64,000 nt of DNA from Paenibacillus sp. S150 (GCF_019352175.1 NZ_JACBYI010000014.1:1-64000); one strand, 5' to 3'; positions 25,280 to 34,042 are shown, counted from the first letter of the stretch. Notes: a model not told the origin generated them from the sequence alone. Program-made: numbers and translations.

Positions 25280-26365
25280 GTGAAATGGAGTGCGGTACCG
25301 GAGCCGGACATCGAATACGCACCGAGAAGCTACCTGTGCCTGCGGGCGGAAGGCGGGCTCACGCTTGACGGCAGGCTGGACAAGGCGTTCTGGGACAAGG
25401 CTCCATGGACGGAGGATTTCGTGGACATCGAAGGCGGCCGCAAGCAGGTTCCGTCCAAACGGACCCGGGTCAAAATGCTATGGGACGACGAGTATTTCTA
25501 TTTCGGCGCGGAACTTGCGGACGACGAAATCTGGGCTACGCTCACGGAGCGGGATTCGGTTATTTTTAACGACAACGATTTTGAAATCTTCATCGATCCC
25601 GACGGGGATACGCACCGGTATTACGAATTCGAAATCAACGCGCTGAATACGGTATGGGACCTGCTGCTCGTCACGCCTTACCGGGACGGGGGACCGCCGG
25701 TGAACGGTTGGGACATTCAGGGGCTGCGCACGGCCGTGCATATAGATGGGGAATTAAATAATCCGTATGCCGATAACCGGAGCTGGAGCGTCGAGGTGGC
25801 GATGCCGTGGAGCGCGCTCAAGGAATGCGCCGCCGGGGGGCGTCCGCCCCTTGCCGGCGAATGCTGGCGGGTCAATTTCTCGCGCGTGCAGTGGAGGGTG
25901 GAGACGCAAGACGGCCGATACCGTAAGCAGGTGAACCCGGCTACCGGCAAGCCTTATCCGGAGGACAATTGGGTCTGGTCGCCGCAGGGCATCGTGAACA
26001 TGCATTATCCGGAGCTGTGGGGCTACGTCGTCTTCGGCGGCGCCGGGGCAACGGGCGGGGAAGGGCAGGAAGTCCGGCGGGCCCAACAGCCGCAACATGC
26101 AGAAAGGCATGGCGATTTCGTACTTCCGCCGGATGAGCTGATCAAGTGGCGCTTGCGCCGCCTGTATTACCGCCAGCGGAATCATTATGCGGAGCACGGG
26201 CGGTTTACGGATGATCTTGCGCTGCTGGCCCAGGGAGAGACGGATTTGGCCGCGCTTGCGCCGGCCATTGAGACCGGCACCGGCCGGTTCCAGCTGTCGG
26301 CGCCGTCCGCTGACGGCACGGAGAGGTATTGGATACGCGAAGACGGAAAATTGTGGAAGGAGTGA
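25280..26365 (+). CDS. CBM9-like (carbohydrate-binding family 9-type) protein
   Basis: A protein of about 361 residues. The main domain (about 10-225) is of the family 9 carbohydrate-binding/DOMON-like type: GLTLDGRLDKAFWDKAPWTE, TRVKMLWDDEYFYFGAELAD and FEIFIDPDGDTHRYYEFEIN. Many stand-alone cytoplasmic members end, as here, in a short domain with YRQRNHYAEHGRFTDDL and YWIREDGKLW. GTG 25280 lies 7 bases after GGGGAGG; the ATG at 25274 is too close. No signal peptide and no catalytic domain are visible, so its role (binding or processing of a glycan) is unknown. Confidence 0.75.
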   Translation: MKWSAVPEPDIEYAPRSYLCLRAEGGLTLDGRLDKAFWDKAPWTEDFVDIEGGRKQVPSKRTRVKMLWDDEYFYFGAELADDEIWATLTERDSVIFNDNDFEIFIDPDGDTHRYYEFEINALNTVWDLLLVTPYRDGGPPVNGWDIQGLRTAVHIDGELNNPYADNRSWSVEVAMPWSALKECAAGGRPPLAGECWRVNFSRVQWRVETQDGRYRKQVNPATGKPYPEDNWVWSPQGIVNMHYPELWGYVVFGGAGATGGEGQEVRRAQQPQHAERHGDFVLPPDELIKWRLRRLYYRQRNHYAEHGRFTDDLALLAQGETDLAALAPAIETGTGRFQLSAPSADGTERYWIREDGKLWKE

Positions 26366-26370
26366 GCCGG

Positions 26371-29100
26371 ATGTCGATGAAGCAGACGGTTTTTTCGCTC
26401 GGCGGCAAGGAGCTGGCCGAAATCAGGCGGAGGTTCGAACGCAAGCGGGAGCTGGCGGGGAGCCGTGCGGAGCGGCTGTTCGGCGTTTTGTCGCAAGAGC
26501 TGACGGCCGAGGAGGAGTGGGCGCTCAAATTTCTGTACGCCAGCATGCCGGTATGCGATCTGGCGGACTATGACGGCGGGCTGTTTCTGACCCACGCGCG
26601 CCGGGCAATCGCGGGCCGGAAGCAGGTTCCTTGGGGCACGCGCGTTCCGGACGGCTTGTTTCTGCACTACGTGCTCCCGCTGCGGATCAATAATGAAAAT
26701 CTGGAGGATTACCAGGGCGTCATTTATGGCGAGCTGGCGGAACGGACAGCCGGCCTGTCGATGGCGGATGCCATCCTGGAAGTCAATTACTGGTGCCATG
26801 AGAAGGCCACCTATACCGGCAGCGACCTTCGGACGCTGTCGCCGCTCGGGATGATCCGGAGCGCGCGCGGGCGCTGCGGCGAGGAATCGACGCTGGCGGT
26901 AGCGGCCTTGCGCAGCATCGGCATCCCCGCCAGGCAATGCTATACGCCGCGCTGGGCGCATTGCGACGACAACCATGCCTGGGTGGAGGCATGGGCGGAC
27001 GGCAAGTGGCACTATATCGGCGCATGCGAGCCGGAGGCGCGCCTGGACGAAGGCTGGTTCAGCGGTCCCGCCCGGCGGGCGATGCTCGTCCATACGAGAG
27101 TCCCGTCCGGCTATGACGGACCCGAGACCGTTACGTTCAGGGACGAATGGCATACCGAAATCAACCTGCTCGATCATTACGCGCCGGTCCGCACGCTGAA
27201 CGTGCGGGTTGTGGACCAAGAAGGAACGCCTGCCGCGGGCGCCGAGGTGCTGTTCCAGCTTTACAATTACGCCGAGCTTTTTCCCCTTGCCGTCATTCAG
27301 GCGGACGCGGAGGGCAAGGTATCCTTCAAGACCGGGTACGGCGAGCTGATCGTCCGCGCCGTGAAAGACGGTGTCTGGGACGAGGCGCCGGTAAGCGCCG
27401 GCGGCCAGGACGACATTTCGCTCGTGCTGCGTCAGACCGGACAGCCGGAGGGAGCGGCCGGCTTCAGCATGATTCCGCCGCCGGAGCTTGAAGGGGAAGA
27501 GCGCCCGCCGCTTCCGGAGGAACGGCTGGCGGAGCACCGGGACCGCGTGGCTGAAGGCGAGCGGATGCGCAAGGCGTACGAGGGAACCTTCCTCGGCGAA
27601 GCGCAGGCGCGGGAGCTTGCCGCAGCCTTGGGGCTCCCGGCGGACCGGGTATGGAAAGTGCTCGGCACAGCCCGGGGCAACGCCCGCGAAGCCGCGGATT
27701 TCCTGGCTGAGCATACGCCGGCGCACGGGCTATGGCCGCTGCGGCTGCTGGAAAGCCTGAACCCGAAGGATTTGACCGATACGTTCCGCCCGGTACTGGA
27801 TGATTATTTGCTGGGCGGCGTCCGTTGGCTGGGCGGGCTGACGGCGGAGAGTCCGGGTCCGCAAGGCGGGGGAACGGCAGACGCGGTAGGGGAAAGCGTA
27901 GATCCGGAAGACGGGCTTTTCCGGGCGAAGCGTTATTTGCTCTGTCCGCGCGTTCAATTCGAAATGCTTGCCCCCTACAAGTCCGAATTTCTCTCGGCGT
28001 TTACGGCGGACGAAGTTGACGCCTTCCGCAGGGACCCGGCGCAATTGGCGAAGCTCGTCGCCCTGGATTGGAAAATTAGCGGCGAGCGGACGCATATGAA
28101 AGGCAAAGCCACACCGGCCGGTACGTTCCGCCTTAAGGCCGGAGACCGCGCCTCCGTGGATATTATGCTGGCCGCCCTGCTGCGGAGCTTCGGCATCGCC
28201 GCCAGGCTGCATCCGGGTACCCAGCATCCCCAGTATTGGCATCACGGGCAATGGGCGGACGCGAGGCTGACGGACAGCGGGGGGAATGCGGACGGCGAGG
28301 GCAGCAAGGAGCCGCGGCTAGACGCCCCATTGCCGCGGGGAACGCTGCGCCTTGTGCGGAACGGGGAGGCGAACGAAGATGCGCCGGTGCTTTCGTACCG
28401 CGAGAATTTCTCGTTCGGCCGCCTGGAGAACGGCGTCTATCAAACGCTGCTGTATCCTTTCGGCGGGAAGGACGTATACGATAAGCCGTTCGAGCTGGAA
28501 GCGGGCGATTACCGCCTCATTACGGGTGTCCGGCTGCAGGACGGCACGGTGCTCGGGCGGTTCCATTATTTCCGCATAGAGGCCGGGCGGGAGACGGTGC
28601 TCGCCCCGCAATTCCGCAAGCCGGAGCGGAGCATCCCCGTGCTGGGGACGGCGGACGGAGGCAGCGTCCTATGCCGCTGGGACGGGGACGGCGGGGCGGT
28701 CAGCCTGCCGGAGCTGGCAGGACGCGCAGGCGCGGTGCTGGCTTGGATCGACCCGCGCCGCGAGCCTTCGCGCCATCTGCTGCGCGAGGCCGGCGGGCTG
28801 AAGGCGGAATATGAAGCGGCCGGCCGGCCGCTTCTGCTCGCCGTGCCGGAAGGGCCGGAGAGCGCGGATTTCGACCCCGCCGCTTACCCGGACCTGCCTA
28901 AGGGCGCGCTGCTGCTGCGCGACGGGGCGGGCGAGGCACTGCGCCGGATGGCGGAACGCTGCCATCCCGGCGAAGGCGGCTATCCGTATCTGTACGTGCT
29001 GGACGGCAGTCTGGCGGTCCGGTACGTTCAGTCCGGCTATAAGCCCGGGAGCGGCAAGGAGGCACTGCAGGTGCTGCAGGCCGTGTGTGCAGGGGAATGA
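26371..29100 (+). CDS. Transglutaminase/PNGase-superfamily protein with duplicated lobe
   Basis: A 909-residue cytoplasmic protein starting at ATG 26371 (AAGGAGTG upstream). Lobe 1 (about 120-245) has a transglutaminase-like core: Cys169 in ARGRCGEESTLAVAALRSIG and His202 in CDDNHAWVEAWADGKWHYIG, followed by an acidic residue. A beta-rich segment follows (about 250-360). Residues about 412-445 form a UBA-like helical unit (ARELAAALGLPADRVWKVLG). Lobe 2 (about 520-630) repeats the core as ASVDIMLAALLRSFGIAARL, but without the catalytic Cys. The last 65 residues look thioredoxin-like (YPYLYVLDGSLAVRYVQSGY). The superfamily includes peptide N-glycanases and proteases, which makes deglycosylation or proteolysis of imported glycopeptides plausible beside fucosidase and GH18 genes. 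Confidence 0.72.
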   Translation: MSMKQTVFSLGGKELAEIRRRFERKRELAGSRAERLFGVLSQELTAEEEWALKFLYASMPVCDLADYDGGLFLTHARRAIAGRKQVPWGTRVPDGLFLHYVLPLRINNENLEDYQGVIYGELAERTAGLSMADAILEVNYWCHEKATYTGSDLRTLSPLGMIRSARGRCGEESTLAVAALRSIGIPARQCYTPRWAHCDDNHAWVEAWADGKWHYIGACEPEARLDEGWFSGPARRAMLVHTRVPSGYDGPETVTFRDEWHTEINLLDHYAPVRTLNVRVVDQEGTPAAGAEVLFQLYNYAELFPLAVIQADAEGKVSFKTGYGELIVRAVKDGVWDEAPVSAGGQDDISLVLRQTGQPEGAAGFSMIPPPELEGEERPPLPEERLAEHRDRVAEGERMRKAYEGTFLGEAQARELAAALGLPADRVWKVLGTARGNAREAADFLAEHTPAHGLWPLRLLESLNPKDLTDTFRPVLDDYLLGGVRWLGGLTAESPGPQGGGTADAVGESVDPEDGLFRAKRYLLCPRVQFEMLAPYKSEFLSAFTADEVDAFRRDPAQLAKLVALDWKISGERTHMKGKATPAGTFRLKAGDRASVDIMLAALLRSFGIAARLHPGTQHPQYWHHGQWADARLTDSGGNADGEGSKEPRLDAPLPRGTLRLVRNGEANEDAPVLSYRENFSFGRLENGVYQTLLYPFGGKDVYDKPFELEAGDYRLITGVRLQDGTVLGRFHYFRIEAGRETVLAPQFRKPERSIPVLGTADGGSVLCRWDGDGGAVSLPELAGRAGAVLAWIDPRREPSRHLLREAGGLKAEYEAAGRPLLLAVPEGPESADFDPAAYPDLPKGALLLRDGAGEALRRMAERCHPGEGGYPYLYVLDGSLAVRYVQSGYKPGSGKEALQVLQAVCAGE

Positions 29101-29207
29101 CGACGGATGGTTCTCCGGGCGGAACGCCGTACGGGAACAGAGTGCCGTCCGGCGGACACGGCCCGTAATCGCGCATACCAGATTTTTCACGACAGGAGTT
29201 GATGTTT

Positions 29208-30266
29208 ATGAACCGGGTCCACAAAACGGTCGGCTACATCGGCGCCAACGATCTTCCCCATTTGACGCGGGAGGATCTGCTGAAGCTGACCCATATCAAC
29301 ATTGCGTTCGGGCATATCAGGGACGGCGAAATCGTCACCGGGCACCTCGCCAATCTGGAGCGCCTTGCGGAGCTCAAGCGGCTGCATCCGGACGTGTCCG
29401 TTCTGCTGTCCGTCGGCGGATGGAGCGCCGGTGGTTTCTCGGAAGCGGCGGCGATGGAGGAAGGGAGAAGCGCTATGGCGCGCTCCGCCGTCCGCGCGAT
29501 CGACGAGCACGGCTTCGACGGCATTGACCTGGACTGGGAGTACCCGTGTTACGGGGAGGCAGGCATTGCCGCAAGCCCCGGCGACCGTTGCAATTTCACT
29601 CTGCTGCTGCGTGCGGTCCGGGAAGCGCTGGACGGCAAGGGGGCGGCGGACGGTCGGCATTACATGCTGACGATCGCGGCGGGAGCGGACCAATATTACG
29701 TCGACGGAACCGAAATGGAGCAGGCGCAGCGGTATCTGGATTACGTGCAGCTGATGACCTACGACATGCGCGGCGGGTTTCAGGTGCTGACCGGGCATCA
29801 TACGAATCTGTACACGCCGGCGGGCGATTTGTTCCGGATCAGCACGGACGCTTCGGTGAAGCTGTTCGAGCGGGCGGGCGTACCGAGAGACAAAATCGTC
29901 ATCGGCGCCGCTTTCTATTCCCGCATGTGGAAGGAAGTTCCCGACGTGCAGGCCGGCCTGCATCAAATGGCGGGCACAAGCGGCGGCTACGGCCCGAATT
30001 ACACCGAGCTTGCGGCGGATTATATCGGCCGGAACGGCTATACCCGCCATTGGGACGACGAGGCGAAGGCGCCGTATCTCTTCGACGGCAGCACCTTCAT
30101 TACCTATGACGATGAGCAGTCGATTGCCCACAAGTGCGGTTACGTCATTCGGGAGGGCCTGGCCGGCATCATGTTCTGGGAGTATGGCTGCGACCGGACG
30201 CATGCACTGCTGGAGGCAATCCGGGCGGGATTAGCGGCAGGGGCGGGAAGAGCCCGGCGGCTATAA
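29208..30266 (+). CDS. Glycoside hydrolase family 18 (chitinase/endo-N-acetylglucosaminidase type)
   Basis: A single-domain GH18 enzyme of about 352 residues. The catalytic DxxDxDxE motif is intact as DGIDLDWE with acid Glu111, and SVLLSVGGWSAGGF gives the SxGG motif. MTYDMRGGF and the late Trp region GIMFWEYGCDRTHALLEAI are also standard. ATG 29208 is 9 bases after CAGGAG. No signal peptide or chitin-binding module is present, so it should act in the cytoplasm on imported GlcNAc-containing oligosaccharides. Whether it is a chitobiosidase-like enzyme or cuts N-glycan cores cannot be told. Last gene of the operon. Confidence 0.85.
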   Translation: MNRVHKTVGYIGANDLPHLTREDLLKLTHINIAFGHIRDGEIVTGHLANLERLAELKRLHPDVSVLLSVGGWSAGGFSEAAAMEEGRSAMARSAVRAIDEHGFDGIDLDWEYPCYGEAGIAASPGDRCNFTLLLRAVREALDGKGAADGRHYMLTIAAGADQYYVDGTEMEQAQRYLDYVQLMTYDMRGGFQVLTGHHTNLYTPAGDLFRISTDASVKLFERAGVPRDKIVIGAAFYSRMWKEVPDVQAGLHQMAGTSGGYGPNYTELAADYIGRNGYTRHWDDEAKAPYLFDGSTFITYDDEQSIAHKCGYVIREGLAGIMFWEYGCDRTHALLEAIRAGLAAGAGRARRL

Positions 30267-30648
30267 ACGCAAAAGCAAGCCGAATCGGAGAGAGCCGAAA
30301 GTAAAAGTCAAGGCAATGCGTCAAAAGAAGTTGGCTCAGTAACAAAGTACGGGGCGCGAACCTCGCTAGGGTCCATAACCTGCTGAGCCTGGCGGACCTT
30401 ATCCTCTACTTTGTGATAAGGAGTAACCCTTCTGCACGCGGTGCAGCTCCCAGCGGGTACGTACATTCGTTATAGAAGTCAACTGCGTAAAACTTGCCGC
30501 CCTGAAGATCATGAGGGCAGAGGGGGACAAGCTAAAAACTTGATTGTTGTCAGATTCAGGGTTCGTGCCGCGCTGGCGGTTATATGAGCGAGAACCCGGC
30601 TGGCCGGTCCTCAGGCTTCTTGCGGTGAGCTGCACCAGGTTCTAAGTG
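30267..30648. other. Non-coding remnant region after the glycan operon
   Basis: No supportable gene. The motif CAAAGTACGGG (30343-30353) recurs inverted as CCCGTACTTTG at 30952-30962, so an old element of about 620 bp may span this area. Several hairpins are visible but none has a clear T-run. Confidence 0.35.
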
Positions 30649-30830
30649 GAAAAAGCAACACTAATTAAAGCTTTTTCGGGTCCCTTAGCAGCATGAAGTG
30701 GAAAAAGTAACACTAATTCGATTAAATCACCCATCAGCCATCGAAATTCCCCAAATCAAGTGTACAAAATCCCGCTAATCCCGTTGTGGCACCGAATCCC
30801 GGAGAATTTAGTGGTACAAAATCCACTTGG
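30649..30830. repeat. Degraded relatives of the long dispersed repeat
   Basis: Two direct copies of AAGTGGAAAAAG[C/T]AACACTAAT (about 30653 and 30695) and two further variants AAGTGTACAAAATCCCGCTAA and TTTAGTGGTACAAAATCCAC. The same motif families occur in 12051-12473 and 50053-50473. Confidence 0.65.
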
Positions 30831-30987
30831 CATCTCTGGTTAAGAAGGCTGCTGTGGGGCTTCCCCAGTTTAAGTCCTGGGAACGATCCTCGCCTTGGCT
30901 CTTAGGCTTGTGGATTTGGCTGACCTTAATCTGGCGGTCATCTTGGTAAATCCCGTACTTTGTGATAGAAGCAGAATGCATAAAGAA

Positions 30988-31017
30988 CAAGCCCGCGCCG
31001 TTCATGGCGCGGGCTTG
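30988..31017. terminator. Strong GC-rich hairpin
   Basis: Perfect 12-bp stem CAAGCCCGCGCC/GGCGCGGGCTTG with loop GTTCAT. T-richness on either side is modest (TTGCTTC on plus, TTGTTCTTT on minus). A group II intron 5' fragment follows at once. Confidence 0.55.
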
Positions 31018-31023
31018 CTTCGA

Positions 31024-31050
31024 TGGAGCGCCCGGCATGGGCGCCATCTC
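31024..31050 (+). mobile_element. Short fragment resembling a group II intron 5' end
   Basis: GCGCCCGGCATGGGCGCCAT at 31027-31046 closely resembles ACGCCCAGCATGGGCGTCAT of the intron at 2562, and like it stands directly behind a terminator-type hairpin. Nothing further of the intron follows. Confidence 0.4.
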
Positions 31051-31288
31051 TGGCATATCGGTTAAAAAAATTATTTATTATAGAGAGTGAACTTAAGTTC
31101 AGCTTATATAGGCGTTTCTTCTGCAATATGCCGAGGGATGAAATCCTCCGCCATCGCTGCGCTCATAAACATCAGCGTTCCGAGTGTAGATAAAAAAGTC
31201 AACGGTTTGTTTCATCCTTTTTGGGGGATTGATGGCTGGGGGAGAGCGGTGCACCTTAATTATTAAGTCGGCAAAGGAGGATAAGCGC

Positions 31289-31738
31289 ATGTATTTGTCC
31301 CGCATCTTCAACTCCTTGAATGTGTCTATGCAGGAAAAGTATATGACCGAATTACTGGAATTGAACGGGAAGACCAAAGAATACGGCCTGGTGCTGACCC
31401 CGCAGGAGATTGAACTGATGATGGCAGCGAGAAAACGGGTGCTTTACAGCTATGGGCGGGTGGAGCTCAGCATCGAGGCGACCAAGGAGCTCATCGATGT
31501 ATTCTCGGAATCCCCGTTCATCCGGCAGGAAAATTATGCAGATACCCTGAATGAGCTGCATGAGATTTTTTACTGTTTGAAAAATGATACAGAAGACCGA
31601 ATCAGCGACACGCAGCTTCTTCACAGGATGAAGAAGGTATTCGAGGAAGATTGCGGGGGCTCGCTCGATTTGTTGAAGAGCAGGCTTGAAGAGTATGCTG
31701 AAGGGTTTCGATGCCCACAATACGATGGCGAGCATTGA
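31289..31738 (+). CDS. DUF6323-like protein
   Basis: A soluble, mostly helical protein of about 149 residues. YGLVLTPQEIELMMAARKRV, SYGRVELSIEATKELIDVF and FIRQENYADTLNELHEIFYC fit the DUF6323 family, whose members are usually followed by a DUF6179 gene, as here. ATG 31289 is supported by AAAGGAGG; the longer upstream frame has no ribosome binding site. Function unknown. The last 15 or so codons overlap the start of the following damaged gene in another frame, suggesting a deletion near 31690 has altered the natural C-terminus. Confidence 0.65.
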   Translation: MYLSRIFNSLNVSMQEKYMTELLELNGKTKEYGLVLTPQEIELMMAARKRVLYSYGRVELSIEATKELIDVFSESPFIRQENYADTLNELHEIFYCLKNDTEDRISDTQLLHRMKKVFEEDCGGSLDLLKSRLEEYAEGFRCPQYDGEH

Positions 31739-32521
31739 TTACCCGCTGGCTATTGATGATATGCGGCTTCAGGGTGTTTTTTATATCAGGCAGTATTTGG
31801 AACGGCTTAAGATGGAGACCGGGTTTTGCGCTCTGTTCGACCCGCAGGAGCTTTTGAAATTCGCTACGGAAGGGAGTGCAGATTCAACTACCAGATTGAA
31901 CTGTTCAATATTTATGAGCTGGTGCTGAATAATGCGATTTTCTCGATTCTGGCAGGGGGGAATGCCAGAGATATCAGGATTTCCGAGAGCCAATACAACC
32001 GGTTGGAGCAGCGATTCTTAGGCCTTGCTGAAGTACAGATCAGGCCTGTCATAGCAGCTGCGATAGAAAGGCTTCAGCAAGAATTATCCATCTGTTCGAA
32101 TCTGAAGGAATATATGGACGGGTGCCGGGAAGAGCTGGTTAGCCGGGTGGCAAATGCTGCACAGCACAACAGCTTACGGTCAGTCATCATTACAGGCAGA
32201 GAGGAGGGAACGAAGTCCGTTGTCATTTACTTTAGTGAAGAGGACAGAATGAGCGATGTTGAATTAAGAAGACGTCTGCAAGAAATCACGGCATGTGATC
32301 GTAAGGAGGTTAAGGTCAAGCTGATCTTGTCAAGCTTTCGTTCCTTTCATGACTTTCTCGATATGCTTGAATCAGACTCCTTGTACGGGGATGAGTATGA
32401 TGCCCTTTTCAATGCTTTTGGTGATGTGGGGCTGGCTATCCGGAGAGCGGGAACAGCCGGAAAGGAGGGGGGACTGTGTAGCCGGGAGATTACAATTATA
32501 TATTTGACTTTAAATGAATGA
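31686..32521 (+). pseudogene. DUF6179-like gene, N-terminally truncated and frameshifted
   Basis: The C-terminal half of a DUF6179-type protein is split over two frames. Frame one gives SIDYPLAIDDMRLQGVFYIR and YLERLKMETGFCALFDPQEL; near 31865-31885 the reading shifts to a second frame with YQIELFNIYELVLNNAIFSI and RLRRRLQEITACDRKEV-like sequence (VELRRRLQEITACDRKEVKV). About 200 N-terminal residues expected for the family are missing. The DUF6323 neighbour supports identity. Function of the family is unknown. Confidence 0.6.
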
Positions 32522-32528
32522 TCATTTA
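32511..32528. promoter_or_regulatory. TetR-type operator, copy 1
   Basis: TAAATGAATGATCATTTA, an interrupted palindrome that overlaps the start of the TetR remnant. It is identical at 17 of 18 positions to the site at 33037-33054 ahead of the SDR gene, so both were probably bound by the same repressor. Confidence 0.65.
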
Positions 32529-32532
32529 TTAT

Positions 32533-33010
32533 ATGCCCATGAGACAACGAGACGGTCAAAAAGAAGAAGCCATCTATGTGGCTACCATACAATTGCTGAA
32601 CGAAATCGGGTTCGCGGATATATCCGTATCCAAGATTGCCAGGCGCGCGGATGCCCGGCGGCCTGGACCCGGGGCTTTCCTGTCCGCAGCCGGCTGGAAT
32701 CGGTCATTCGGAGCTATGTGGCTGTCGTGCTTGCCCATAAGGATTATTTCTGGAGCAGATTACGAATTCGCCGCTGCCGGACAAATGGTGCCTGGATGAG
32801 AGCAGTGCGCTGTTCCAGCCTCTTAATGATCTGTTCGAGGAAGGCCAGAAACAGAAGCTGTCCAAGCAGGCTGGCGTGGGATTGCTGATTACTTATTGCA
32901 TGTATCCGGTGATGCGGCTGGTCAAGGAGCGTTTCAAGGGTGAAACGCAGATCGATGGGAGCCCGCTGAAGATCATGCTGCAAATGAGCTGGGATGCTGT
33001 CAAAGCATAG
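32533..33010 (+). pseudogene. TetR-family repressor, broken by two deletions
   Basis: The N-terminal half of the DNA-binding domain is readable (DGQKEEAIYVATIQLLNEIG, ADISVSKIARRAD), but the recognition helix and about 40 following codons are missing and the frame changes near 32655. The next frame gives FPVRSRLESVIRSYVAVVLA and HKDYFW; near 32750 a second small deletion shifts to a third frame with ITNSPLPDKWCLDESSALFQ to LQMSWDAVKA and the stop. The product cannot bind DNA. Its operators remain. Confidence 0.8.
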
Positions 33011-33036
33011 AGCAGCCCTTTGCTTTTGAATATTAA

Positions 33037-33054
33037 TAAATGAACGATCATTTA
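33037..33054. promoter_or_regulatory. TetR-type operator, copy 2
   Basis: TAAATGAACGATCATTTA, upstream of the SDR gene and nearly identical to the operator at 32511-32528. With the repressor gene broken, the SDR gene is probably expressed constitutively unless a paralogue binds. Confidence 0.65.
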
Positions 33055-33124
33055 ATTAAGGGGGGGTGAGGCTTAGCGTAACTGCCTGCTGCAAGAACAC
33101 TAAAACACAAAGGAGAATAAAACT

Positions 33125-33955
33125 ATGACAGCACAAAAAGTATGGTTTATTACAGGAAGCTCCCGCGGCCTGGGCCGCAGCATGGCTGAAGCTGTGCTTA
33201 AGAAGGGTGACCTGCTTGTTGCAACTGCGCGCAAGCCGGAAGCTTTGTCTGATCTGGTTGAACAATATGGAGAGCAAATCTGCCCGATAGCGCTGGATGT
33301 GACCAATGAGGCGGCTGTATTCACTGCGGTGCGGAAGGCGGCTGAAGTTTTTGGCAGACTGGATGTAGTGGTGAACAACGCCGGCTACGGTGATGTGTCC
33401 TCTATTGAAGATGTGAGCCTGAAGGATTTCCGCGCTCAAATCGATACGAACTTCTATGGCGTAGTTTATGTAACCCAGGCCGCATTGCCAATTCTGCGGA
33501 AGCAGGGTGCAGGGCATATTATTCAAATTTCATCTGTAGGCGGACGGATTGGCTCAGCCGGACTCTCGGCTTATCAGAGCGCAAAGTGGGCGGTCGGCGG
33601 CTTCTCGGAGGTATTGGCCCAGGAGACGGCTCCCTTCGGAATTAAGGTTACTGTTATTGAGCCGGGCGGCATGCGCACAGACTGGGCTGGATCTTCAATG
33701 ACCATCCCCCCGGTCACAGAGCCTTATGAGCAGACTATCGGCAGCTTTGTAAGCATGCTCCGGGAGCACAGCGGGCAGGAACCAGGCGATCCGGACCGGG
33801 TGGCAAATGTTGTGCTTGAGGTTGCCGGGCTTGAAGAGCCTCCGCTGCGGCTATTGATCGGAAATGACGCGGTTCATTATGCAGGTCTGGCGATGCAGGC
33901 ACGAGCCGAATCCGACGCCAAATGGCGGCATCTGAGCGAAGCGGTCAATCTATGA
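33125..33955 (+). CDS. Short-chain dehydrogenase/reductase
   Basis: A 276-residue classical SDR. Cofactor motif TGSSRGLG at 10-17, NNAG at 84-87, catalytic Ser137, Tyr150 and Lys154 (YQSAK), then PGGMRTDW. An Arg after the first Ser pair (GSSRGLG) suggests NADP(H). AAAGGAG precedes ATG 33125. Substrate unknown; members of this branch next to TetR regulators are often induced by electrophiles or quinones. It ends before a strong terminator. Confidence 0.85.
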   Translation: MTAQKVWFITGSSRGLGRSMAEAVLKKGDLLVATARKPEALSDLVEQYGEQICPIALDVTNEAAVFTAVRKAAEVFGRLDVVVNNAGYGDVSSIEDVSLKDFRAQIDTNFYGVVYVTQAALPILRKQGAGHIIQISSVGGRIGSAGLSAYQSAKWAVGGFSEVLAQETAPFGIKVTVIEPGGMRTDWAGSSMTIPPVTEPYEQTIGSFVSMLREHSGQEPGDPDRVANVVLEVAGLEEPPLRLLIGNDAVHYAGLAMQARAESDAKWRHLSEAVNL

Positions 33956-33989
33956 TTCTGCCGAGTAACCGGGCGGCTGGATGATCATT

Positions 33990-34029
33990 GCTCCGGAATT
34001 TTGATGCTCCAGGATTCCGGAGCTTTTTT
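33990..34029 (+). terminator. Rho-independent terminator after the SDR gene
   Basis: Perfect 10-bp stem GCTCCGGAAT/ATTCCGGAGC with a 14-base loop and TTTTTT. Confidence 0.88.
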
Positions 34030-34042
34030 CCATTCAGGACAG

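Noticed and set aside
23217..25322. Long minus-strand frame opposite the binding protein and fucosidase genes
   Set aside because: Shadow of strongly biased codons; crosses two well-supported genes on the plus strand.
30808..31056. Minus-strand frame with ITKYGIYQDDRQIKVSQIHK and RDAKWILYH
   Set aside because: The sequence looks protein-like in part but has no start signal, includes the terminator hairpin and ends in the dispersed motif; possibly a fossil, not supportable as a gene.
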